DNA from: a virus
Length of the DNA stretch: 34,143 nt
Virus record (IMG/VR): IMGVR_UViG_3300044712_001454
Location: 1 to 34,143 of that record
Reading direction: 5' to 3' (one strand)
The notes under the pieces: generated by a model
Databases searched by the model: none
Told to the model about the DNA's origin: nothing
Seen by the model: the letters and a program-made list of their open reading frames with translations, nothing else
Translations under genes and position numbers: made by a program
Shown: piece after piece, positions 6,533 to 12,600 of the stretch
How the letters are laid out: the number at the start of each line of letters is the position of its first letter
Numbering within the stretch: position 1 is the stretch's first letter

Positions 6533-8548
6533 TTACAGTTCGCTCAGTTCCTCCATCGAGATTGCATAGGACGCCTCGCGCGCCGGCTTTGGCTCCAGCC
6601 GCGCCGGAGCCTGGGCGCCTGCCAGCGCCTCCTTCGGATCGCCCTTCGCCAGCTTCCGCATCCGCCGCTCAAAGGAGATCTCCTCGGGTAGCACCGGCGC
6701 GCCAGAGATGACCGTGTCGTTCCAGGCCTCATCCTCGACACGCTGCGCCACGGCGGCGGCGTGCCGCGCCCGGAACTCTGCCGTGCGGATCTTCTCCGTG
6801 TGCGCCGCCTCGCCCATCGCGGGGTACAGCTCGTCGGGCTTCGCCTTGCTCGCCGGCACCACGCGGTGGCTCACGCCGATGTACCCCCCGCGCGCGTCGC
6901 ACACGATCATCCGGGACGGATCGAACGGGTTCAGGAACGTCTGGTACCTCTCCTTGTCCCGCAGCACCACCGTGTGCCCGTCCCGGTTCTCCACCCGGCC
7001 CACGAAGAGGAGCGGCTCCGCCGAAAGATCCTCGTCTTCAAACTGGAACGACCCTGCCTCGTTCACCGTGCGCTCCACGGCCAGGTCTTCGCCCAGGATC
7101 GCCGGCAGGCTCCACACCGGCAGCTTCACTAGGTTCTTCCGCCCCGCCTCCCACACCTCGATCGGGGCCAGCTTCCGGCAGCGTGTCAGGCCAGGACGCT
7201 GGATCAGCGTCGCCACCGCGTCGCGCTTCTCGGGGGCCAGCATGTCCAGGGATTCCGCCGGCAGCCACCGCTTGTCGCGCTGGTCAAGCCGGTACTCCTG
7301 TGTGATCAGCCCGGCCGCCTCGAACCCCTCCAGGTCGTGATCCGTCCGCGCGTTGATCAGCCGGTAGATCGAGTCCAGGATCTCGTGGAACTGGTGGAAG
7401 TGGATGAACGGGAACCTGAGCAGCGCCACCTTCTCTGGCGGCAGCCTCTGCGCCGCCTTGAGCAGCAGCTTGTTCACGCGCTGCCGGCCATGCAACTCCT
7501 CGGGCGAGTGATCGCGGTTGAGCCCCATCTGTCCAGGCAGCGCCGCCGTCACGTTGTGCACCAGCGAGTGGTGCGATTCGTATGCCGCCTTCAGCCGGAA
7601 GTTGCCTTTGCCACGCCCCTCGTACCACCCGTGCAATGCTGGTGCACCCTCGATGCCGCTGCGCTCCACCGTGATCGCGCCGGCCGTCATGTCGAACAGC
7701 AGCTTCTCGATCGCCTCGGAGATCGCTGCCGTTCCCCACTCGACAACCAACGTTGTCCCGGCATGGCGATACCCGAACTGGGTCAGCACATACGCCAGCA
7801 GAAACCGCATGTCGCGCGCGCGCAGCATCTGCTTCGCGCCATCGTCGCCATCCAGGATCGGCTTGAGGCCATAGGCGAACTTGCAGCCCGAGAAGAGATC
7901 GAACGCCCCCAGCTCCCACGGCCGACGCGCCTCCTTGTTCACCCCCACCAGGTTCGTCAAGAGGTCGTGCGCGAGATCGTCGAACAGGCAATACTGCATC
8001 ACCTCCAGCCCGACCCGAGTCGTCAGCACCTTCTGGCGGTACGTTGCCGCCGCCGATCGCCCGATCCTCGCGGCCGTCAACTCAAACCGGCTCGGCACGT
8101 ACCGCATCAGGTTCCCATAGCTCCAGCCGTCGGGGACGCCATTGACGCTGGCCGGCGGCGGCGTCTTGTAGCCGGGGATCTGGGCATCCGTGAAGTGCCA
8201 CGAGTTGATCAGCTTCGCGTGAGCCTGTTTGCAGTTGCGCTGATTCTCCTCGCAGAGCCCCTTCCAGTGCGCGATGAACGCGGCGGGCAGCTTGTCCTTC
8301 GCGCCAACCTTCGCCCAGTTCACCGCGCCGCGCCAGCCGTGCTTCCGGATCGCCACCACCTTGTTGCGCACCGTCGCCATTGACACGCCGAACTGCTCGC
8401 GCAGCGCCCGGTAGGCCGCCATCTTCCCGCCCTGCACCGTGCCGGCCAGGATCGGCTCAACCGCCGTGATCCACTGGTACGCCTCGCTCCGCACCTTGTC
8501 CGGGAGCACTGCGAATGCCGCATCACTGTTGCAGGCCAGGGTTTCCAT
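6533..8548 (-). CDS. A: MuA-type DDE transposase
   Basis: A 671-residue transposase predicted to bind the phage ends and carry out DNA cleavage and strand transfer for replication and integration. It has an N-terminal HTH region (about 23-80), an RNase H-like core (about 180-330) and a Mu-transposase C-terminal beta-barrel (about 465-560), close to MuA's 663 aa. Candidate catalytic residues are D190 or D191 in LFDDLAHD, E270 in LVVEWGTAAI at the place of MuA D336, and E323 in KAAYESHH at the place of MuA E392. An Asp-to-Glu change at the second position is notable. GGAGG lies 5 bases before ATG, inside the end of the upstream ORF. The last 40 residues are short helices likely to contact B. 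Confidence 0.93.
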   Translation of the reverse strand: METLACNSDAAFAVLPDKVRSEAYQWITAVEPILAGTVQGGKMAAYRALREQFGVSMATVRNKVVAIRKHGWRGAVNWAKVGAKDKLPAAFIAHWKGLCEENQRNCKQAHAKLINSWHFTDAQIPGYKTPPPASVNGVPDGWSYGNLMRYVPSRFELTAARIGRSAAATYRQKVLTTRVGLEVMQYCLFDDLAHDLLTNLVGVNKEARRPWELGAFDLFSGCKFAYGLKPILDGDDGAKQMLRARDMRFLLAYVLTQFGYRHAGTTLVVEWGTAAISEAIEKLLFDMTAGAITVERSGIEGAPALHGWYEGRGKGNFRLKAAYESHHSLVHNVTAALPGQMGLNRDHSPEELHGRQRVNKLLLKAAQRLPPEKVALLRFPFIHFHQFHEILDSIYRLINARTDHDLEGFEAAGLITQEYRLDQRDKRWLPAESLDMLAPEKRDAVATLIQRPGLTRCRKLAPIEVWEAGRKNLVKLPVWSLPAILGEDLAVERTVNEAGSFQFEDEDLSAEPLLFVGRVENRDGHTVVLRDKERYQTFLNPFDPSRMIVCDARGGYIGVSHRVVPASKAKPDELYPAMGEAAHTEKIRTAEFRARHAAAVAQRVEDEAWNDTVISGAPVLPEEISFERRMRKLAKGDPKEALAGAQAPARLEPKPAREASYAISMEELSEL

Positions 8549-8550
8549 CT

Positions 8551-9060
8551 TTACCTCCGCAGGGAGCGCTTGGTAGGTTTGACATCGTATGCGTGCGACG
8601 ACCCCATGGGCCGCGTGTGCGCGAGCGCTCGATCCAGTTCTCGCAGCGCTTCACGCAGCACGGCCTTTGCATACTGGTGGGCTGCCGGTGGCGCGCTGGG
8701 TCGCCGAGATACCCTTCCGGGAACTGAAAGAGTGCGACGACATATGCCGACTGACCTGTCTAGGGCCTGTACCGCTGCGAGGACTGCACTCCTCAGGTCT
8801 GCTGGAAGAACAGACAGACGCCCGTCAAGAAGCTCAAGTCGCACGATGGGCAATCCAGATCGGTCTTCGGATTCAATTCGTTTCCGATGCCGCTCGTCTA
8901 AGTAAGCAGTGGCGATCCTCGGTGCCATGGACAGGCTCGCTTCGGGAAGACCTTGAGGAGATGCTCGTCCAGCAGTGGCACATGAACGGCTACGCCTGGT
9001 CACTCTGGCGCTTCTCTCATCCGCCAATTCGCTGACCTCCCGCCCGCCCCCCCGCTTCAC
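8551..9060 (-). CDS. Poorly defined early ORF, function unknown
   Basis: An open frame of 169 codons filling the gap between the DUF3102-like gene and transposase. In its favour: it starts with GTG overlapping the previous stop (GTGA), and its stop lies 2 bp before transposase A. Against: codon third positions are less GC rich than in neighbours, and the first 45 residues are Arg/Ser/Ala-rich and low in complexity. An internal ATG at about residue 45 (MAPRIATAYLDERHRK) may be the true start. The C-terminal part has a helix (YAKAVLREALRELDRAL). A plus-strand ORF (8589-9035) covers the same DNA and cannot be excluded. The base composition suggests more recent acquisition. Confidence 0.45.
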   Translation of the reverse strand: MKRGGGREVSELADERSARVTRRSRSCATAGRASPQGLPEASLSMAPRIATAYLDERHRKRIESEDRSGLPIVRLELLDGRLSVLPADLRSAVLAAVQALDRSVGICRRTLSVPGRVSRRPSAPPAAHQYAKAVLREALRELDRALAHTRPMGSSHAYDVKPTKRSLRR

Positions 9061-9815
9061 GCCTTGCCTCCCGGCCGCTTGAGCTCGCGGATCACCGGCG
9101 TCATCTCGTCCAGCACCAGCTTCAGGATGCCGTGCGCCTGGATCATTTCCTCGTGCGGGAGATGCTGCCAGTCCTTGCGCGTGATCCCGTGGTCGTAGAG
9201 ACTCTTCAGCAGTGGCTTCCAGTCCGTCTGCGCTTCAAGCATCGGGTTGCGCGGCGGCATCAGCTCAGGCTTCCCCGTGGGAGTCCCCTCTTGCGGCTTC
9301 TGGACGATGCCCCAGTCGAAGTAGAGCTGACGCAGCGAGAGGCCTTCGGTCACCTTGCCAATCAGATCCACCAGGCGCTGGACTTGGATGTCTTTCGCCT
9401 TGAATGGATCAAGCCTGGAGAGGCCCTCCAGGATCGCCTCGTCCGGATCGCGCTTGGAAACCGCTTCTGGCAAAAACGAACCGGCCGGTTCGTTTTTGGG
9501 GAGCCCCTTGATCCGCTCTGTCATCTCCAGCGCCAGGCGCATATACTTCTGACACGTGCGCGCCGTCAGCCCCATGCAGTCCTCGGCTCCGAATTGCTCC
9601 AGCCATTCCCCGAACTCGCCGTGGAGCATCTCGCGCTTCCGCATCAGCATCGTTGCCCCGGCCGCCGCCGCGCAGTAGACCGCGAGCGCCGCAAACCGCT
9701 TCGCCTCCGTGTGCAGCGCGATCACGCGACACGCCAACGTGTCCCGTTCGACGCTCTTCTGGATCGCTCCCTTCTTCGGCACCACCTCAACCGCCGTCAC
9801 GCTCTTCTTCTTCAC
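9057..9815 (-). CDS. DUF3102-like DNA-associated protein
   Basis: A 252-residue protein. Residues about 58-95 (MRKREMLHGEFGEWLEQFG, then LTARTCQKYMRLA) match the DUF3102 pattern, in which a Gly-Glu-Trp helix is followed by a helix-turn-helix-like 'RTxQxYMRLA'. Such proteins occur in phages and plasmids and are thought to bind DNA. The C-terminal third is helical (HEEMIQAHGILKLVLDEM). GTG start with GAGGAGG just upstream, 12 bp after the HTH gene. In Mu this position near the transposase is used by ner and other transposition regulators; a similar role is an inference. Confidence 0.7.
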   Translation of the reverse strand: MKKKSVTAVEVVPKKGAIQKSVERDTLACRVIALHTEAKRFAALAVYCAAAAGATMLMRKREMLHGEFGEWLEQFGAEDCMGLTARTCQKYMRLALEMTERIKGLPKNEPAGSFLPEAVSKRDPDEAILEGLSRLDPFKAKDIQVQRLVDLIGKVTEGLSLRQLYFDWGIVQKPQEGTPTGKPELMPPRNPMLEAQTDWKPLLKSLYDHGITRKDWQHLPHEEMIQAHGILKLVLDEMTPVIRELKRPGGKA

Positions 9816-9827
9816 GTCGCCTCCTCG

Positions 9828-10157
9828 TTAGACACGCCTCGTCCGATCGTTCAACAGCCGCACAACACTCTCCCGCGTCACGCGCTTGCAGATCTTCTTT
9901 GGGGGATTCGCCGGGTCGATCGAGCTGGCGATCGCGCGGGCCTCCAGGACGCCCTCGTCGATCCAGTTGCGCACCTGGGAGTTGCTCACCGCGAAGATCG
10001 TGGCGCACTCATCCAACCTGAACCACTGCTTCAGGTCCGGGAGCTTTCCTAGTTCCACAGCCGAGACCTTCGGGGGATTCACCGCTAACTCAAGTTGCAC
10101 GGCCTTGCGGATGACTTCAGCGGGAGGTGTTACGGAGGAGAGTCTTGTGGCTTTCAT
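9828..10157 (-). CDS. Helix-turn-helix (MerR/excisionase-like) protein
   Basis: A 109-residue protein with a MerR/Xis-type HTH at about 45-75: LKQWFRLDECATIF, then VSNSQVRNWIDEGVLEA, a pattern of one helix, a turn and a recognition helix followed by a wing with KKICKRVTRESVVRLL. It overlaps the stop of the RHH gene by ATGA, so the two are translated together. It could serve as the Ner-like early regulator, controlling the divergent promoters or assisting transposase; that is an inference from place and fold. Confidence 0.75.
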   Translation of the reverse strand: MKATRLSSVTPPAEVIRKAVQLELAVNPPKVSAVELGKLPDLKQWFRLDECATIFAVSNSQVRNWIDEGVLEARAIASSIDPANPPKKICKRVTRESVVRLLNDRTRRV

Positions 10158-10351
10158 GATGGGACCACCGTTTCAGCGCGCGCCCGTATCTTGATGTACC
10201 CGGATTCGATCTCGGCCAGCTGGTTGATGAGCGCCAGTTTGATAACGTCTGAACGGTGAATCCCCAGCCGCTTGGCTGCGACGATGATCCGATTGCGGGT
10301 CTCAGCATCGAGTCGAATCGGAAGTGGATTCGAAGCGGCTCCAATCTTCAT
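10154..10351 (-). CDS. Ribbon-helix-helix regulator, leftward
   Basis: A 65-residue RHH (Arc/CopG-like) protein: beta strand NPLPIRLD, helix AETRNRIIVAAKRLG, turn and second helix RSDVIKLALINQLAEIE. It heads the early operon. It is paralogous to the divergent gene at 10444 (PLPIRLD/PIPVRLT, AAKRLGIHRSDVIKLAL/AAQRMGLPNRTAVIKLCL). Only a weak AGG precedes the ATG, and the predicted -10 box ends about 7 bases before it, so the message may be leaderless. RHH dimers bind short palindromes, and one lies directly upstream. It probably represses its own promoter. Confidence 0.82.
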   Translation of the reverse strand: MKIGAASNPLPIRLDAETRNRIIVAAKRLGIHRSDVIKLALINQLAEIESGYIKIRARAETVVPS

Positions 10352-10358
10352 GCCTACG

Positions 10359-10387
10359 TGTATACCAAACGGTATACGCTAGCGCAA
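10359..10387 (-). promoter_or_regulatory. Candidate leftward early promoter
   Basis: On the minus strand TTGCGC (10382-10387) and TATACA (10359-10364) are separated by 17 bp, a fair sigma-70 match. The predicted start point falls close to the ATG of the leftward RHH gene. The perfect palindrome 10360-10377 covers the -10 box and spacer, so bound repressor would block polymerase. Confidence 0.5.
10360..10377. promoter_or_regulatory. Palindromic operator between divergent RHH genes
   Basis: GTATACC at 10360-10366 and GGTATAC at 10371-10377 form a perfect inverted repeat around AAAC. A possible half-site, TTATAC, recurs at 10429-10434, overlapping a possible -10 (TATACG, with an upstream TG) for the rightward gene. 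RHH proteins such as Arc, Mnt and CopG bind sites of this size. It is the only strong palindrome in the 92-bp divergent region. Confidence 0.65.
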
Positions 10388-10443
10388 CAACAAAACGCCA
10401 TTTTGTGGTTTCGTCGGGCGGGCTCTTGTTATACGATAGGGGC

Positions 10444-10740
10444 GTGTCTGAAACGAAACCGATACCTGTTAGGCTCACTCCGGCAATGCTGAGGCGCCTG
10501 GAAGTAGCAGCCCAACGAATGGGGCTTCCAAATCGAACAGCCGTCATCAAGCTCTGCCTGTTGTTGTACCTCGATCTGCTGGAAGGCAACGACTACCACA
10601 TTGCTGGGGTTACCTCAGAGCGCATTTCAGCACTTCTCCATCATGAGGATCAGCGGACCTACCGCTATACAGAGGCAAAGAGAACGAACGGCACCCGCTG
10701 TGCCAATGGGACCCGTAACGGAAGGAAGAAGAGCCCATGA
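10444..10740 (+). CDS. Ribbon-helix-helix regulator, rightward
   Basis: A 98-residue RHH protein: strand PIPVRLT, helix PAMLRRLEVAAQRMG, then RTAVIKLCLLLYLDLLEG, matching the leftward RHH protein across the whole domain. A basic C-terminal tail (RTNGTRCANGTRNGRKKSP) is extra. The frame is open to an ATG at 10324, but that would overlap the leftward gene and contain the operator; GTG at 10444 gives the correct RHH start. There is no well-spaced Shine-Dalgarno site, so translation may be leaderless. The pair of divergent RHH paralogues recalls Arc/Mnt of P22 in design. One is likely the maintenance repressor. Confidence 0.7.
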   Translation: MSETKPIPVRLTPAMLRRLEVAAQRMGLPNRTAVIKLCLLLYLDLLEGNDYHIAGVTSERISALLHHEDQRTYRYTEAKRTNGTRCANGTRNGRKKSP

Positions 10741-11066
10741 GCGTGATCCACTTCAACTGCAGTTCCTGTCAGCATCCGCTCGAAGCCGATAAGGCGATGG
10801 TAGGGTCGCTCGTTGACTGTCCGAGTTGCGGCATCCCGCTCGAAGTCCCCAGTGCTGCACAGGTCGTCGCGCGCAAGAGTCTTGAGACCAAAGTGGCCTA
10901 TGATGCTTCCACCAAATGCACGAACGATCTTCTGCGAACCCTGAACAGCGAGATGGTGGACGTGAAGCGGATGATCAGGTTGTTCTACGTCGTCTTCGCG
11001 ACGCAGCTCATCGTGTCATTCGTTCTCTTTGCCATCGGCGTTGCCATGTGGATCTTGCGCTCGTAG
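10737..11066 (+). CDS. Zinc-ribbon membrane protein
   Basis: A 109-residue protein with an N-terminal zinc ribbon (C8/C11 and C28/C31, CSSC...CPSC), a linker helix (about 50-80) and one C-terminal membrane segment (about 82-106, LFYVVFATQLIVSFVLFAIGV). ATGA overlap with the RHH gene ties the two together, so it would be made whenever that regulator is. If the regulator is the prophage repressor, this may be a lysogenic-conversion or superinfection-exclusion protein. No named family. Confidence 0.7.
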   Translation: MSVIHFNCSSCQHPLEADKAMVGSLVDCPSCGIPLEVPSAAQVVARKSLETKVAYDASTKCTNDLLRTLNSEMVDVKRMIRLFYVVFATQLIVSFVLFAIGVAMWILRS

Positions 11067-11124
11067 TCGATCAATCTCGCGCATAATCCGCACAGCTCGC
11101 ACCACGCGGTAACGCTTCCGTTCG

Positions 11125-11149
11125 GCATGGGATCATACTGATCCCATGC
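11125..11149. promoter_or_regulatory. Perfect 11-bp palindrome, candidate late operator or activator site
   Basis: GCATGGGATCA at 11125-11135 and TGATCCCATGC at 11139-11149 are perfect inverted copies around TAC. There is no T-run after it. It lies about 260 bp before the first late gene and just after the lysogeny-type cassette. Mu's late activator C binds dyad sites at late promoters; a similar use here is possible. Confidence 0.5.
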
Positions 11150-11263
11150 TTACGCCGCACAAGGCCAACGCAACAGGGAGGCACGCATGTAGTTCTATCG
11201 TCACACGTTCACGCCTCAGTACCGGGGGCGGCGCCGCGTCACGCCCGGCCCGCCCCCACATTT

Positions 11264-11286
11264 CTCTTGCGCCCATGGCGCAAGAG
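11264..11286. repeat. Perfect 10-bp palindrome upstream of late genes
   Basis: CTCTTGCGCC at 11264-11273 and GGCGCAAGAG at 11277-11286 around CAT. It could be a protein-binding dyad or an RNA hairpin (terminator-like stem without a T-run). Its sequence is unrelated to the palindromes at 10360 and 11125. Confidence 0.45.
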
Positions 11287-11408
11287 CCGCGCCGTAGCGT
11301 CAGCGCGAAGGCGGGCCGCTTCCTCTCCACGCACCGCTCTGTACCGTGGCTCTCGTCCGGACCTGGTCTTCCTCACGCCCTCCAGCCCATTCCCCCAGGA
11401 GTCTCTCT

Positions 11409-11792
11409 GTGACGCCCCAGGACATCGGCATCTTCATCCTCGTCTTCGTCGCCCTCATCCCAGCCGTGGAAGCGATCCGCAAGTGGTTCGGCAAGGGCGA
11501 AGCACGACAGATCACGCCTCAGCCTTTGGAGGTGCGCGCCTCACCCGAATACATGACGGCCGAGAACTGCACCGCCAAGCACCGCGAACACGAGCAGCAT
11601 CTCGACCAGCGCTTCAAGGCCATGTCCGCCGAGTTTCGCGCCATCCTCCAAGAGGAGCTCCGGCGTGTCGAAGACACGCACACCACCCGCACCGAGAATC
11701 TCCGCAAGGAGATCGGGGATAAGATCGGGGGCGTGCACCGCCGCGTCGATCAGATCCTCCGTTACGCCAGCCAGGGAGTGCATGAAGAATGA
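11409..11792 (+). CDS. Membrane-anchored coiled-coil protein
   Basis: About 127 residues from a GTG start preceded by AGGAG. One N-terminal membrane segment (about 6-24, IGIFILVFVALIPAVEAI) is followed by a long charged coiled coil (about 45-115, KHREHEQHLDQRFKAMSAEF and onwards). It is the first gene of the late operon, where Mu-like phages place lysis-associated membrane proteins. The topology fits an inner-membrane spanin-like (Rz) protein or an accessory holin, but no lipoprotein partner overlaps it, so this is tentative. Confidence 0.65.
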   Translation: MTPQDIGIFILVFVALIPAVEAIRKWFGKGEARQITPQPLEVRASPEYMTAENCTAKHREHEQHLDQRFKAMSAEFRAILQEELRRVEDTHTTRTENLRKEIGDKIGGVHRRVDQILRYASQGVHEE

Positions 11793-12046
11793 CAACCGAA
11801 GAACAGGTCCAGCTCGCTAACCGCTCAATTCTCCAGTCTCTCTCTGACTGCCGGGGCTACATGCTGCCGGAGCCCGTTCTGTTCGCCCAGACCAACATGA
11901 TGGTCGTGCCGCCGCTGACCAAGAGCGAGTTCGACGAGCGCCTCAAGTGGCTGGAGGCCGAGGGACTCATCGCCGGCGTCAACCCCAAGCTCCAGGGACC
12001 GCGCAAGTGGATCATCACCGACCAGGGGAGAGCGTCGCTCGCATGA
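11789..12046 (+). CDS. Small winged-helix-like protein upstream of terminase
   Basis: An 85-residue protein. The order is helix NRSILQSLSDC, then FDERLKWLEAEGLI and beta wing RKWIITDQGRASLA, the layout of a small winged helix ('...L...GLI......WxITxxGR'). It is joined by ATGA overlaps to genes on both sides. Mu-like phages often have a protein of this kind between the lysis region and the small terminase. A DNA-binding packaging or regulatory role is inferred. Confidence 0.65.
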   Translation: MTTEEQVQLANRSILQSLSDCRGYMLPEPVLFAQTNMMVVPPLTKSEFDERLKWLEAEGLIAGVNPKLQGPRKWIITDQGRASLA

Positions 12047-12600
12047 AGCCGCGCGGAGACTCCAAACTCAAGACGCTGCCGAAACCCGACCAGGCCAAGA
12101 TCATCGGCTGGCTGGAGACCGGCACGCAGAGGGCGACCCTGCAGAAGATCGCCAAGGATCTCGGGATCACCACATCGCCGGCCGCCCTCAGCGACTTCTA
12201 CGGCTGGTACTACGTCACCAGCCAGCTCGAAGAAGCCGCATCCCTGGCTGACCAGGTCAAGGCCGAGCTCAAAGATCTGCCTGGCTTCGCGATGGACCAG
12301 GACAAGGTCAACAAGGCCGCCCAGACCGTGTTCGAGATCCAGGCCCTCAAGAACCGCGACGCCAAGCTCCACATCGCGCTCCGCCGTCAGCGTTCCAGGG
12401 AAGAGACCGTTCGCCTCGCCCGCGACCAGTTCGAGGTCGCCGCCGCCGAGAACATCCTCGACCGGTTCGACCAGGACCGCCTGCGCCAGATCGCCGAGAG
12501 CACCGCGCCGCGCGCGGAAAAGATCGCGGCGATCCGGGCCGAGTTCTTCCGCGACGTGGACGAGCTGGAGAAATCCGGAAAGGTTGCGTTGCCCAAGTGA
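12043..12600 (+). CDS. DUF3486 protein, Mu gp27-like small terminase
   Basis: A 185-residue protein matching the DUF3486/Mu gp27 pattern: basic start (SKLKTLPKPDQAKIIGWL), a helix-turn-helix (about 30-55) and a long helical body ending in the AEKIAAIRAEFF segment. In Mu this protein lies immediately before the large terminase and acts as the DNA-recognition subunit of the packaging motor. The ATG at 12043 overlaps the upstream stop; the frame upstream of it is open but out of context. Confidence 0.85.
   Translation: MKPRGDSKLKTLPKPDQAKIIGWLETGTQRATLQKIAKDLGITTSPAALSDFYGWYYVTSQLEEAASLADQVKAELKDLPGFAMDQDKVNKAAQTVFEIQALKNRDAKLHIALRRQRSREETVRLARDQFEVAAAENILDRFDQDRLRQIAESTAPRAEKIAAIRAEFFRDVDELEKSGKVALPK

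Larger units (their letters stand above)
11067..11408. other. Non-coding control region before the late operon
   Basis: About 340 bp without a convincing gene. It contains two long perfect palindromes (listed separately) and GC-rich sequence. Open frames here (for example 11146-11412, plus strand) lack a ribosome binding site and have Ser/Arg/Pro-rich shadow-like composition. It is the only sizeable gap upstream of the packaging genes, so a late promoter should lie here; no good -35/-10 pair stands out, consistent with an activator-dependent promoter. Confidence 0.5.

Noticed and set aside
5348-6691. 447-codon plus-strand ORF opposite the B gene
   Set aside because: His/Arg/Leu-rich shadow; the minus strand encodes an ATPase with Walker motifs.
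8589-9035. 148-codon plus-strand ORF upstream of transposase
   Set aside because: Plausible amino acid make-up but no ribosome binding site and opposed to the operon direction; kept only as an alternative to the minus-strand ORF.
10324-10443. Upstream ATG (10324) for the rightward RHH gene
   Set aside because: Would place the operator and promoter inside the gene and add a 40-residue extension absent from its paralogue.
11146-11412. 88-codon plus-strand ORF in the late control region
   Set aside because: No ribosome binding site, Ser/Arg/Pro-rich, and it contains the second palindrome.
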